Source of the DNA: JAVKDP01 sp040222185
Lineage (GTDB): Bacteria > Bacteroidota > Rhodothermia > Balneolales > Balneolaceae
Direction: 5' to 3'
Assembly (NCBI GenBank): GCA_040222185.1
Contig: JAVKDP010000086.1
Location: 6,856-70,855 of the forward strand
DNA length: 64,000 nt
Below, in pieces: positions 33,384 through 42,541 of the stretch (position 1 is the stretch's first letter; each line of letters starts with the position of its first letter). Both the position numbers and the translations under genes were made by a program. The notes under the pieces were generated by a model that made no database searches, was not told where the DNA came from, and worked only from the letters and a program-made list of their open reading frames with translations.

Positions 33384-36300
33384 ATGCCGAAAAAGTTCGA
33401 AGAAATAAAACAACTCAATTACCCTCAGGCCGAGATTGAGGTTCTTAATTGGTGGAATGACAAAAGTATCTTCAACAAAAGTCTTGTAAGTAGGGAGGAT
33501 GGAATCCCTTTTACTTTTTTTGAAGGACCGCCTACCGCAAACGGAAAGCCTGGTATTCACCACGTTATGGGGCGAACGGTTAAAGATCTTTTTTGCAGGT
33601 ATAAAACTCTAAAAGGTTTCAGGGTTGAACGGAAAGCTGGTTGGGATACTCATGGTCTACCGGTTGAAATTGAAGTTGAGAAAGCTCTTGGTTTAGAAGG
33701 TAGATCCCAGGTCGAAGAATATGGCATTGCTGAATATAATGCCGAATGTAGATCAAGTGTTCTGAAGTATAAAGATCTTTGGGACGAGTTAACGAGCAGA
33801 ATGGGCTACTGGGTTGACCAGGAAAATCCATACATCACCTTCAAGAACGAATATATTGAATCTGTTTGGTGGGCTCTGAATAAACTATATGAAAAGGATT
33901 TCCTTTACAAAGGCTACAAAATTCAATGGTATTCTCCTGGTAGTGGAACTGTACTTTCTTCTCATGAAGTAAGTCTTGGATATAAAGAGACCCAGGATCC
34001 ATCAGTTTATGTGAAGTTTAAAGTTCCGGGAGAAGACGATACCTATTTTCTCGCCTGGACAACCACTCCCTGGACTACAATTTCCAATATGGCCCTGACC
34101 ATCAATCCCAGGTTAGAGTATGTGAAAGTAGCGCATCATGGAGAAAATTATATAGTAGCCAAAGCGTGTGTTGAAAGAGTATTTGGTGAAGAGGTGATTC
34201 AATTAGAAGAATACCTTGGAACCCAGCTACTAGGTAGAATTTACGAGCCAATTTTTGACTATGCCCTGAAGGAGCATGATGCATCAACTGCATGGAGAGT
34301 GATTGCCGCTGATTATGTTACCACAGAAGATGGAACAGGGGTAGTTCATACTGCACCGGCGTATGGCGCGGACGATTTTGAGTCTTGCCAAAAAGCAGGT
34401 ATCCCGATGTTCAACCCAATTGACAGGGAAGGAAAATTTACAGACCAGGTTCCTGAATTTGCAGGAGAGTGGTTTAAAGAAGCAGATAAAGGAATTGCTC
34501 GGGCTATCAAAGAAAAGGGTTTGATGTTCCGTCATGAGACCTGTATTCACAACTATCCTTTTGACTGGAGAAAAGGTACTCCTTTGATGAGTTACCCGGT
34601 TGAATCCTGGTTTATCCGAACTACTGCAGTTAAGAAGCGAATGGTGGATTTGAATAAAACCATCAACTGGAAACCAGAGCGTACAGGTTCAGGCCGTTTT
34701 GGAACCTGGCTGGAAAATAATGTGGATTGGGCTATTTCCCGTCAACGTTATTGGGGAACCCCGATTCCGATCTGGCAAAGCGACACCGACCCTGAATACA
34801 TTGAATGTATCGGAAGCATGAGAGAGCTTAGGGAAAAGGCAGGTATCCCGGACGACCAGGAGCTTGATTTACACCGCCCTTATATTGATGAAATTACATG
34901 GGAAGCCCCAGACGGCGGGACCATGAGAAGGATTCCGGATTTGCTGGATGTTTGGTTTGATTCTGGCTCTATGCCTTTTGCCCAATGGCACTATCCATTC
35001 GATAACGATCATGAATTTAGTTACAATTTCCCTGCAGACTTTATCGCTGAAGGTGTAGATCAAACACGTGGATGGTTTTATACGCTTCATGCACTTGGTA
35101 CGATGCTGTTTGACCAGGTAGCTTTCAAAAATGTAGTTTCAAATGGCTTGGTTCTCGATGAAAAAGGCGAGAAGATGAGCAAGTCAAAAGGAAATACAGT
35201 TGATCCTATCCAGGTGATTGGCGAATACGGTGCAGATACGGTCCGCTGGTACATGATGAGTAATTCTGCTCCCTGGGAGAACCTGAAATTCAGTATTGAT
35301 GGGCTCAAAGAAGTACAGCGCAAGTTCTTCAATACACTGGTGAATACGTATTCTTTCTTTGCGATGTACGCAAATATTGATGGCTTTAACTATTCCGGTG
35401 CTCAAATCCCGGTAACAGAAAGACCTGAGATTGATCAGTGGGTAATTTCACGATTGAACACGACCATTAAGTTGGTTGAAGAGCATTTTGAAGCTTATGA
35501 GCCAACAAAGGCAGCTCGTGAAATGGAAGGTTTTGTTGAGGAATTAAGTAATTGGTACGTTCGTAGAAACAGGCGCCGTTTCTGGAAAGCAGGTACAACT
35601 ATTGATAAGACTGCTGCTTACCAAACATTATATGAGTGCTTGAGAAGTATAAGTCAGTTGATTAGCCCGATAGCTCCATTTATGGGTGAGTGGTTGTATC
35701 AAAGATTGAATGAAGTTTCAAAATTGGATGAAGAATCCGTTCATTTATCATTCTTTCCTACAGTAGAAGAAACTGCAATTTTCAAGAATCTTGAGCACAA
35801 GATGGATATGGCGAGGTTAATCTCAACCATCGTGCTTCGTATCCGGAATCAGATCGAGGTTAATGTACGCCAACCACTATCCAGGATTATACTTCCTATT
35901 AAAGATGAAAGTGAGCGACAGGCAATTCAATCGGTTCGGGATATAATATTAGAGGAAGTAAACGTTAAGGACATCCAGTTTGTAGATGATGACTCGGGAA
36001 TCGTTCATAAAAGTGCAAAAGCTAACTTCCCGGTATTAGGAAAAAAGCTGGGCGGAAAGATGAAATCAGTAGCTGCAAAAATTAATGGACTTGATACCGA
36101 ATCAATTACTAACTTCGAGCAGGAAGGATTCATTGATATCCAGCTAGAAGATGAAGTTATTCGTTTAGATAGTGAAGGCCTGGAAATAATAAGAACAGGT
36201 CTTGAAGGCTGGCAGGTGGAAACAGAACGCGGTTTAAGTGTTGCTGTAGATACTGAAATGAATAAGGAATTAATTGACGAAGGTCTGGCTCGGGAATTTA

Positions 36301-36542
36301 TTAACCGTGTGCAGAGTATGAGAAAAGAAGCTGACTTTGAGGTTATTGATCGTATTTCAATAGGTCTTACAGGCTCAGAAGAAATTAAGGAAGCAGTAGT
36401 TTCCATGAATAAATATATAAAACAGGAAACCCTTGCTGAAGAAATTCAACTTGTTGAATTAGAAGTTTCGGATTTTGTTAAAACATGGGAAATTGGTGAT
36501 GGAGAATGCACCATTTCTATACGAAGAAATATTAATCCCTAA
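33384..36542 (+). CDS. ileS: Isoleucyl-tRNA synthetase
   Basis: Charges tRNA-Ile. 1052 residues, the long form common in this group. Class I motifs: the HIGH equivalent in GPPTANGKPGIHHVMGR at about 48-64, GWDTHGLPVE, and KMSKS in GEKMSKSKGNTVDP near 597. The CP1 editing domain is present (TWTTTPWTTISN-type and DGTGVVHTAPAYG segments). The tRNA-binding anticodon region and a C-terminal domain follow. No T-box leader is visible in the 162-bp upstream gap. A DksA-like gene follows after 11 bp and lspA after that: a probable operon. Confidence 0.97.
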   Translation: MPKKFEEIKQLNYPQAEIEVLNWWNDKSIFNKSLVSREDGIPFTFFEGPPTANGKPGIHHVMGRTVKDLFCRYKTLKGFRVERKAGWDTHGLPVEIEVEKALGLEGRSQVEEYGIAEYNAECRSSVLKYKDLWDELTSRMGYWVDQENPYITFKNEYIESVWWALNKLYEKDFLYKGYKIQWYSPGSGTVLSSHEVSLGYKETQDPSVYVKFKVPGEDDTYFLAWTTTPWTTISNMALTINPRLEYVKVAHHGENYIVAKACVERVFGEEVIQLEEYLGTQLLGRIYEPIFDYALKEHDASTAWRVIAADYVTTEDGTGVVHTAPAYGADDFESCQKAGIPMFNPIDREGKFTDQVPEFAGEWFKEADKGIARAIKEKGLMFRHETCIHNYPFDWRKGTPLMSYPVESWFIRTTAVKKRMVDLNKTINWKPERTGSGRFGTWLENNVDWAISRQRYWGTPIPIWQSDTDPEYIECIGSMRELREKAGIPDDQELDLHRPYIDEITWEAPDGGTMRRIPDLLDVWFDSGSMPFAQWHYPFDNDHEFSYNFPADFIAEGVDQTRGWFYTLHALGTMLFDQVAFKNVVSNGLVLDEKGEKMSKSKGNTVDPIQVIGEYGADTVRWYMMSNSAPWENLKFSIDGLKEVQRKFFNTLVNTYSFFAMYANIDGFNYSGAQIPVTERPEIDQWVISRLNTTIKLVEEHFEAYEPTKAAREMEGFVEELSNWYVRRNRRRFWKAGTTIDKTAAYQTLYECLRSISQLISPIAPFMGEWLYQRLNEVSKLDEESVHLSFFPTVEETAIFKNLEHKMDMARLISTIVLRIRNQIEVNVRQPLSRIILPIKDESERQAIQSVRDIILEEVNVKDIQFVDDDSGIVHKSAKANFPVLGKKLGGKMKSVAAKINGLDTESITNFEQEGFIDIQLEDEVIRLDSEGLEIIRTGLEGWQVETERGLSVAVDTEMNKELIDEGLAREFINRVQSMRKEADFEVIDRISIGLTGSEEIKEAVVSMNKYIKQETLAEEIQLVELEVSDFVKTWEIGDGECTISIRRNINP

Positions 36543-36553
36543 AGAAGAAAAAG

Positions 36554-36949
36554 ATGGCTGAAAAAACTGGGAAAGACGAAAGAGTATCTCCTTACAACGA
36601 TAAGGAACTCGAGTATTTCAGAGAAATTATTTTAAAAAAGCGTACTGCTGCGGAAGAGGAATTGGAAACCCTTCAACGTACTCTTCGTGAGAGCATGGAA
36701 AATTCATCAGATGAGTCGGCGTATTCATTTCATATGGCAGATGCAGGCACGGATGCTCAGGAACGTGAAAAAACATACGTTCTATTCAACAGAACCAAAA
36801 AGTTCGTTAAGTACTTAGACAATGCCATTAGCCGCATTGACAACAAAACGTATGGAGTGTGCAAAGTTACAGGTAAGAAGATCTCAAAAGGGAGATTAGA
36901 AGCTGTTCCTCATACTCAGCTAAGTATTGACGCTAAACTTAAACGTTGA
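36554..36949 (+). CDS. DksA/TraR-family protein with reduced zinc finger
   Basis: 131 residues. Helical N-terminal coiled coil (YFREIILKKRTAAEEELETL), then the DksA-type segment HMADAGTDAQEREKTYVL, and the C-terminal finger region GVCKVTGKKISKGRLEAVPHTQLSID. Of the usual four cysteines only one is left; this reduced form is usual in Bacteroidota. It may bind RNA polymerase secondary channel with ppGpp, but in many genomes the ileS-linked copy has no tested role. Its 3' end overlaps the lspA start. Confidence 0.85.
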   Translation: MAEKTGKDERVSPYNDKELEYFREIILKKRTAAEEELETLQRTLRESMENSSDESAYSFHMADAGTDAQEREKTYVLFNRTKKFVKYLDNAISRIDNKTYGVCKVTGKKISKGRLEAVPHTQLSIDAKLKR

Positions 36950-37595
36950 TTCCAGCAATTTGAGCTCTAAAAAATTACTAGCCCTTTTTACTCCTGCTGT
37001 CATAGTTGTAGCTATCGATCAGCTTACGAAATGGATCATTCGAACCAGCCCTGAATATCACCGCCTTGATGTTATTGAAGGCTGGCTTGCATTCTACTAT
37101 ACCCAGAACTCCGGGATGGCTATGGGTATTGATATCCTTTCTACACCTGTTGTGAGTTCAATTTCAATTGTCGCTACTATCGGTATCCTGGTTTACCTGT
37201 TATACACTATGGAAAAGGCGACCATTGGGTATCTTCTTTTTATGGGGCTGGTTCTTGGCGGAGCTTTAGGAAATATTACTGATCGCCTGATCATGGGATA
37301 TATTGAAGGTTACGGAGGGTTATTAGACGGCCATGTAGTTGATTTTATCCATTTCAATCTTGAAATAAATGACTGGCCGGTATTCCCATACATTTTCAAT
37401 GTAGCGGATATGGCTATTTCAGTTTCTATTATTTCGTTACTTGTTTTCGGAAAGAAGCTAATCCCTGTTGATGATGTAGAAGAAGAAACTGTATCAGAAG
37501 AAGCCGGGACTCAAACAGAAGCAGCAGACGCAGAAGTAGTGGGCAATGAAGATGCCACAGAGCCAAGCGATCAGGACATAGAAAAGAGTCCTTAA
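36927..37595 (+). CDS. lspA: Lipoprotein signal peptidase (signal peptidase II)
   Basis: Aspartic membrane protease that cuts prolipoproteins before the lipidated Cys. 222 residues with four membrane helices. Conserved FYYTQNSGMAMGI, catalytic Asp in GNITDRL near 117, DGHVVDFIHFN, and second catalytic Asp in FNVADMAISVS near 162. A C-terminal acidic tail of about 40 residues (DVEEETVSEEAG onward) is extra compared with typical 160-170 residue enzymes. The start is uncertain: TTG 36927 overlaps the DksA-like gene by 23 bp; TTG 36960 is an alternative. Confidence 0.92.
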   Translation: MTLNLNVDSSNLSSKKLLALFTPAVIVVAIDQLTKWIIRTSPEYHRLDVIEGWLAFYYTQNSGMAMGIDILSTPVVSSISIVATIGILVYLLYTMEKATIGYLLFMGLVLGGALGNITDRLIMGYIEGYGGLLDGHVVDFIHFNLEINDWPVFPYIFNVADMAISVSIISLLVFGKKLIPVDDVEEETVSEEAGTQTEAADAEVVGNEDATEPSDQDIEKSP

Positions 37596-37602
37596 GAATA
37601 AC

Positions 37603-39021
37603 TCAATTCTGATCCCTGTCTCGAGCGTATCTTTTATAAGCCCGGGATTTCTTGAGTCCATCCAACAAAGAGTCGCGGGAAAGAAATCCCTCAAACCACG
37701 GCTGAGATTCAATACACTGTAAATTCTCAATAGCCTCATCCCATCTCTTAAGCTGGGCATTTACCCTGGCTGATTGGTAACAAAGATTGGAGTTTCCGGG
37801 TTTTATGGAATTTGCAACCTGAAGCATTACATAGGCATTTTTGAAGTCACCTTTGTTTATATACTTCCGTGTTTGATAGAAACTGGATTGGGTAAATACC
37901 AGCTCAAGAAACACATTTACAGATCGTAGCTTGTAAATATCCTTTTCAACAGATCTTTGTTCTATTAGAAAGGAGATATCTAAATCCTTATCTATCTTTT
38001 CGAAGGTCAGTTTAGTATCTGAAATATCATAAAGATGGTACAAATCCTGTACAAGTTTGGCATAATTATAAAAACCGGAAATAGATAGGTCGATATCCGA
38101 ACTGAGTTTTACCAGGTCAGTATTATTCCCAAGAGCATCCAGTTCAGAAGATGTAAAGGAAGTATCCAAAAACTCAAATCCCGAGAATGTTCTTTGCATC
38201 GACAGCAGGTGCAAATAGAGGTGATAAGGGTCATTCAATTCCTTAAAAGAATCAGCCTTTGCCTGCCAGTCGGTGTATAAGTTGGTTACAAGAACAGAGT
38301 CGGTAGCAATGGTACCTTTTTTCATTTCCGTCAGTTCCATCCAGTACAAAGCGTCCTGGAGTATTTCCTGGTCAGCCCAGCGATGTGCCCCTTCAAAGAA
38401 CGAGACGTGATGAGGGAATTCCATCTCTGTTAAAGCAGGATCAAGTTCGAGCAGTTCGAAATAGTTGAAGTCATGAAATCCCGATGCCCCATAATAGTTA
38501 AACGGGATACCATGAGCAGCCACACTATCAGCCAGGAAGAACCCATTGTTATTTCCGGCACCGATCCCAATTATCCCGGCGATATAGTTCTTAATTTCAT
38601 ACCCGAAAATCCAGGATAAACGTGCGGTTCCCGAAAACCCGGCTAAGTAAAACCTTGTGGTATCAACAGAAAATAATTGAAAAGCATCATTAATCATGGT
38701 GTTAATGGCTTCAATAGTTACACTTTGATCGGTATCACTTTGAGTGTTGTAAGAGCTTATGGCAATATACCCCAGGGAGTCAGCCGCGTCTTTGAAACGT
38801 TCCAGTGGGAGCAGGGCTTGGCCTCTAGGGTCCATCACAAATAGAATAGGATGTGCTTTCGATCCGGTATAATCGGAAGGTAGAAAAACGGCATAAGATT
38901 GCCCCGGATTGGATGTACTCTTTACTGATGGAGTTATTTCCCCGGGTTGAAAAGATTGAAATGCTTCAGCCGGAAACAGAAGTAATAATGAAGAAAAAAC
39001 AAGGAGCGTCATTTTTTTCAT
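37603..39021 (-). CDS. Exported alpha/beta-hydrolase-like protein with C-terminal TPR region
   Basis: 472 residues. Signal peptide MKKMTLLVFSSLLLLFPAEA. Residues about 25-240 look like an esterase/dienelactone-hydrolase fold: YAVFLPSDYTGSKAHPILFVMDPRG, nucleophile elbow LAGFSGTARLSW (Ser at about 132; the final Gly of GxSxG is Thr here), and a His in FEGAHRW near 217. The second half is helical with a TPR-like end (DFKNAYVMLQVANSIKPGN). Substrate unknown. It is convergent with lspA, 7 bp apart, and followed upstream by ribBA. Confidence 0.6.
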   Translation of the reverse strand: MKKMTLLVFSSLLLLFPAEAFQSFQPGEITPSVKSTSNPGQSYAVFLPSDYTGSKAHPILFVMDPRGQALLPLERFKDAADSLGYIAISSYNTQSDTDQSVTIEAINTMINDAFQLFSVDTTRFYLAGFSGTARLSWIFGYEIKNYIAGIIGIGAGNNNGFFLADSVAAHGIPFNYYGASGFHDFNYFELLELDPALTEMEFPHHVSFFEGAHRWADQEILQDALYWMELTEMKKGTIATDSVLVTNLYTDWQAKADSFKELNDPYHLYLHLLSMQRTFSGFEFLDTSFTSSELDALGNNTDLVKLSSDIDLSISGFYNYAKLVQDLYHLYDISDTKLTFEKIDKDLDISFLIEQRSVEKDIYKLRSVNVFLELVFTQSSFYQTRKYINKGDFKNAYVMLQVANSIKPGNSNLCYQSARVNAQLKRWDEAIENLQCIESQPWFEGFLSRDSLLDGLKKSRAYKRYARDRDQN

Positions 39022-39082
39022 TATAAATAATCCGTTTTAAATGGATGTTTCTTAGACCAACAAAAGAAGTCGAGATAACTCG

Positions 39083-40273
39083 TTACTTCTCCAGGGAAGT
39101 TCTTTTCTTGTTTGAGAAGAACTCGAGGTCATCGTCTTCAAACATAATCTGATCCACGATCTCCAGCCCAAAACTTTTAATCCCGATTCTTTTAACCGGG
39201 TTATTGGTAAGCAGTTTGAGCTTTCGGATTCCAAGTGCTCGTAAGATTTGAGCGCCTACACCATAATCCCTGGAATCGCCTTTTTTGGGATTGTTATTTT
39301 CTTCTTCAGGTTCAGCAAGAGTACCTTCCTGCATCATTTTAAGTGTGCGAAGCTGATTCACCAGTACAGAACCACGCTGGTTTCTATTCATGTACAATAC
39401 CACACCGGTTCCTTCTCTTTCAACCTGCAACATTGCCTGGTGAAGAAGTTCGCTGGTGTCTGTATTCCGGGCTCCGAAAATATCCCCGATTAAATCCGAT
39501 GAGTGGACTCTCGTTAATACAGGGTCATCTTTAGTCCAGGTGCCTTTGGTAAGTGCTAGGTGTGTATCGCCGGTCAGTACTTCCTCAAACGCGTGAAGCA
39601 CAAAATCGCCGTACATAGTAGGCATTTTAACTTCCATCACTTCCTTCACTAACGACTCATTTTCATTGCGGTATGCAATAAGGTCTTTGATAGTGATGAA
39701 TTTCATGTCGTACTTCTTAGCCATTTTAGCTAAGTCAGGTACACGAGCCATCTCGCCATTCTCGAGCATGATCTCGCAAATAATACCTACAGGTTGTAAT
39801 CCTGCTAAACGGGCTAAATCCAGGGCTGCTTCGGTATGACCCGCACGTCTCAGAACTCCACCTTCCACACCAATGAGCGGAAAGATATGCCCTGGTCTTC
39901 TGAAGTCTCCTGGCTTGGAATCACTCTTTGTTAATTCCAGGATGGTATTGGCCCGGTCAGAAGCAGAAATACCGGTAGTAGTTTTGCGTTTGTGATCAAT
40001 AGAAATGGTGAAGTTGGCCTCATCAGGGTCGGCACCTTCCATCACCATGTTATTAAGCTTAAATTTTGTAGCCACTGCCCGTGAAACCGGGGCGCAGACT
40101 AATCCGCGTCCTTCTTTCACCATAAAGTTAATGGCTTCAGTAGTAACCAATTCACCTGCCATGAGAAAGTCTCCTTCATTCTCACGGTCTTCATCATCCA
40201 CAACGATGATCATTTTACCTGCTTTAATAGCTTCGAGAGCTTCGGGGATGGTGTTGAATTGAATAGGTTCCAA
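39083..40273 (-). CDS. ribB: RibBA-type protein: intact DHBP synthase, degenerate GTP cyclohydrolase II domain
   Basis: 396 residues. Residues 1-205: 3,4-dihydroxy-2-butanone-4-phosphate synthase with DDEDRENEGDF (metal/substrate) at 26-36, KRKTTTGISASDRA, and GHTEAALDLARLAG. This half looks active. Residues 210-396: GTP cyclohydrolase II fold, RVHSSDLIGDIFG then NTDTSE. The three zinc-binding cysteines of GCHII (RVHSEC...CDC) align with Asp260, Thr271 and Thr273, and the EGRGIGL loop reads NQRGSVLV. DYGVGAQILRALGI is kept. So only the ribB activity is expected. yajC lies immediately upstream (2 bp gap). Confidence 0.9.
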   Translation of the reverse strand: MEPIQFNTIPEALEAIKAGKMIIVVDDEDRENEGDFLMAGELVTTEAINFMVKEGRGLVCAPVSRAVATKFKLNNMVMEGADPDEANFTISIDHKRKTTTGISASDRANTILELTKSDSKPGDFRRPGHIFPLIGVEGGVLRRAGHTEAALDLARLAGLQPVGIICEIMLENGEMARVPDLAKMAKKYDMKFITIKDLIAYRNENESLVKEVMEVKMPTMYGDFVLHAFEEVLTGDTHLALTKGTWTKDDPVLTRVHSSDLIGDIFGARNTDTSELLHQAMLQVEREGTGVVLYMNRNQRGSVLVNQLRTLKMMQEGTLAEPEEENNNPKKGDSRDYGVGAQILRALGIRKLKLLTNNPVKRIGIKSFGLEIVDQIMFEDDDLEFFSNKKRTSLEK

Positions 40274-40275
40274 GA

Positions 40276-40602
40276 TTACTTGTCTTTCTTTTCAGGTTTA
40301 TTTGGGTTTACATCGGTGATAGCATTTTTGAGGAATCGAATCTTCACGTTGCTGCCTACCTCAACCAAAACAGAGTCGTCTTCGATTGAGCTCAAAATAC
40401 CAATGATGCCTGATGAAGTAACCACTTTGTCACCCTTTTTCATTTCCGAGACTTTGTGCTGAATTTCTTTTTGACGTTTGCTCTGAGGGCGGATGATGAA
40501 GAAATAAAATACCAGGAAAATAGCTCCCAGGAATACAAGGTTAATGATTCCGCCATTCGGGTCCTGTGGGTCGCCCATTAATAAAAGAGAAAAAATATGC
40601 AT
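40276..40602 (-). CDS. yajC: Preprotein translocase subunit YajC
   Basis: Single-pass inner-membrane protein of the SecDF-YajC complex, 108 residues. Membrane helix LVFLGAIFLVFYFFIIRPQ at about 22-40, then the family pattern SKRQKEIQHKVSEMKKGDKVVTSSGIIG, a charged tail ends EKKDK. The start may be ATG 40602 or ATG 40578 (MGDPQDPNGG). It shares direction with ribBA. Confidence 0.93.
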   Translation of the reverse strand: MHIFSLLLMGDPQDPNGGIINLVFLGAIFLVFYFFIIRPQSKRQKEIQHKVSEMKKGDKVVTSSGIIGILSSIEDDSVLVEVGSNVKIRFLKNAITDVNPNKPEKKDK

Positions 40603-40813
40603 GTCCGTTTTATACTGTGTTTAATTTAACGCAGAAAGATAGGAGTTTTTCGGCTTAATGATTAGTGAATTGTTTAAGTAGTGGGATTGGGAAAGATCCT
40701 TGAATTTCTTAGAACTAATTAAAACTACATAGAACTGCGAAAACTGATACTAAATGGATTTATTGATTATTAGTATCTTAAGGATAGGTTATGAACAATT
40801 AGAGGAGAATAGT

Positions 40814-41308
40814 ATGGAACCAGCAGCTTGGGGAATATTAGGTACACTAATCGGGGCTCTTGCCAGTATCGGAACTACATTTATCAATAACGGGCATAAT
40901 TCAAGAATTTCTAAAGAGGAAAGAGAGGAAAAACTAAGAATAGAGTCTAATGCCTTTCAGAGGGAAACATTGCTACGCTTGCTTGATGAAATTGATGAAT
41001 TCACTGTTTTAGTGATTGAATTTCATATTCTTGATATACATCAAAAGGATCAAATTGATGGTGACAAGAGACATGATATGTTTATGAAAAGTGTTAGAAA
41101 AAGAGATGCAATCTACTTATTGATTCAACGAGTGCTTAATGATGAAATTCGAGAAGGCTTTAGTAATATAAACACTCAATTTAAAACTTTGCTCCGTCAC
41201 AAAATTGGTATTCCTGAGCTAAAAAAAAATGTAGAAATACATCAAGATATGATTCGTGATTTTGTATTATTAATTGGTGAAGCTTTAAGGGAGACATATT
41301 CAGATTAA
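40814..41308 (+). CDS. Membrane-anchored helical protein, tandem paralog A
   Basis: 164 residues from ATG 40814, chosen because AGAGGAGAATAGT gives a good ribosome binding site and because the paralog starts in the same region; a longer frame from 40754 is possible. One N-terminal membrane helix (WGILGTLIGALASIGTTFI, about 5-23), then a charged coiled segment REEKLRIESNAFQRETLLRLLDE, and a helical C-terminal domain. Not a family I recognise. Shares the REEKLxIESNAFQRxTLLxLL core and a 3' flank with the next gene. AT-rich compared with neighbours. The 211-bp gap before it holds nothing else visible. Confidence 0.75.
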   Translation: MEPAAWGILGTLIGALASIGTTFINNGHNSRISKEEREEKLRIESNAFQRETLLRLLDEIDEFTVLVIEFHILDIHQKDQIDGDKRHDMFMKSVRKRDAIYLLIQRVLNDEIREGFSNINTQFKTLLRHKIGIPELKKNVEIHQDMIRDFVLLIGEALRETYSD

Positions 41309-41383
41309 GTCACCGGTTTTTTCATCACCTCATTGATTATGAGAATCATAAAAACAGAATCTTAAACTAATAAAGGGAGCAAA

Positions 41384-41923
41384 ATGGATTTTAGCAACTG
41401 GGAGCCTGAAACATTTGGTTTTGTAGGAGCGATAGTTGGAGCAATAGTAGGAGCGGGGGCAAGTATAGTTACTACAGCTCTTACTACTTGGGGATCTTTT
41501 AGAATGTCTAAAAGAGAGAGAGAAGAAAAGTTAAAAATTGAGTCTAATGCTTTTCAAAGACAAACATTATTACAGTTACTTGAAGATCTTAAGTTATATG
41601 CTAAATACATATCCTCTTACCACTCTACTGTAATTTATAAACATGACTTACATAAGAATGATTTGATAAATAATGAAGTAGGAGATAGTAAATTAATGAC
41701 AAGCTATATTGGTAAGAATAATGATATAGCTACTTTATTACAGAGAGTATTAGATGATAGCATTCGTAATTCTATGGTAGACTTAACCTCAGCATCTTTT
41801 AAACTTGTAAAGGGAATTAAAAAGAAATCAATTGTCGAAGAAGAATATTTACATTTTCAAAAGACACATTCTGATTTTCAAGCATTAGTAGGTAAAGTCT
41901 TAAGAGAAAATTATTCACTTTAA
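41384..41923 (+). CDS. Membrane-anchored helical protein, tandem paralog B
   Basis: 179 residues. Glycine-rich membrane helix (FVGAIVGAIVGAGASIVTTAL, key part AIVGAIVGAGASI) at about 13-33; then REREEKLKIESNAFQRQTLLQLLEDL and a helical soluble domain. Start supported by AAAGGGAGC upstream. About 35-40% identity to paralog A by eye, strongest over residues 35-65. The ~24 bp after both stop codons are also alike (GG/TTTTTTCATNACCTCATT). Function unknown; small membrane-anchored proteins of this shape are frequent in accessory islands. Confidence 0.75.
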   Translation: MDFSNWEPETFGFVGAIVGAIVGAGASIVTTALTTWGSFRMSKREREEKLKIESNAFQRQTLLQLLEDLKLYAKYISSYHSTVIYKHDLHKNDLINNEVGDSKLMTSYIGKNNDIATLLQRVLDDSIRNSMVDLTSASFKLVKGIKKKSIVEEEYLHFQKTHSDFQALVGKVLRENYSL

Positions 41924-41949
41924 ATAACAGGCTTTTTCATAACCTCATT

Positions 41950-41980
41950 ACCCAACCTAGCGCAAGCGTCTCGCTTGAAC
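41950..41980. repeat. REP-like hairpin and left copy of an 18-bp flanking repeat
   Basis: ACCCAACCTAGCGCAAGC (41950-41967) recurs exactly at 45626-45643. Here it continues into a perfect hairpin CAAGCG-TCT-CGCTTG (41963-41977). A stretch AGCAAGTGTTTCAACTTACG at 41995-42014 recalls the GCGTTTCAA arm of the array elements further right. The rest of 41924-42121 has no gene. Confidence 0.6.
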
Positions 41981-42121
41981 TGTAACAACTACCTAGCAAG
42001 TGTTTCAACTTACGTTCGGATATTGCTATCACAATTTAATTTTCAGCTAATTCATTAAATCAGTTACTTTCGCAAAAACTGAAGCCCGTTCAGTTCTTAA
42101 ACATAGGTTCTTAACTCAAAG

Positions 42122-42541
42122 ATGGAAAAACCAAATCGATATAAATTCACCGAGTATTGGGGAACAAGAATTTTAATCTTTTGGTATGTATTTCTTGTAA
42201 TAGTCGGTCTAATTTTTATTGAATTACCTGACGGGTTAATATTTCCATTAATGGGAGCTTTAGCAGCTAAGTTTTCAATACATATGGGGCAGCAAGTATT
42301 AAGATTTCAAAAAAAGAATTCTGGTCATATGAAAAGAGGTCTCTATGATTCTGCTGTTTTCTTTTTTTGGTTATTTGGAATATTAGGAACTACACTTTTT
42401 CTCACAGGGGCTATTATCTCTATTTTTGAGAGTTATGAGATATTAGACAAATTCTTTTTTCTTTCTTCCTCTCTTTTTCCATTAGGTATTGCAATAGGAG
42501 CTTCAAAACAATGGGAAATGAGAGAGGTGTTCAAAGTGTGA
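42122..42541 (+). CDS. Small four-helix membrane protein of the cassette region
   Basis: 139 residues, about four membrane helices (17-34, 38-52, 74-96, 108-124), basic N-terminus, charged end EMREVFKV. No family recognised. It is the only gene of the array on the plus strand and shares the downstream element (42542-42629) with the convergent gene on the other side. Low G+C and T-rich codons. Possibly an inverted or separately inserted cassette gene. Confidence 0.6.
   Translation: MEKPNRYKFTEYWGTRILIFWYVFLVIVGLIFIELPDGLIFPLMGALAAKFSIHMGQQVLRFQKKNSGHMKRGLYDSAVFFFWLFGILGTTLFLTGAIISIFESYEILDKFFFLSSSLFPLGIAIGASKQWEMREVFKV

Noticed and set aside
33619..36406. Several antisense ORFs of 63-133 codons inside ileS
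   Set aside because: They are shadows of the ileS reading frame, with Ser/Arg-rich composition and no independent start signals.
40754..40813. Upstream ATG for paralog A
   Set aside because: The ATG at 40814 has a strong AGAGGAGA site, and the paralog's membrane helix starts at the equivalent place.
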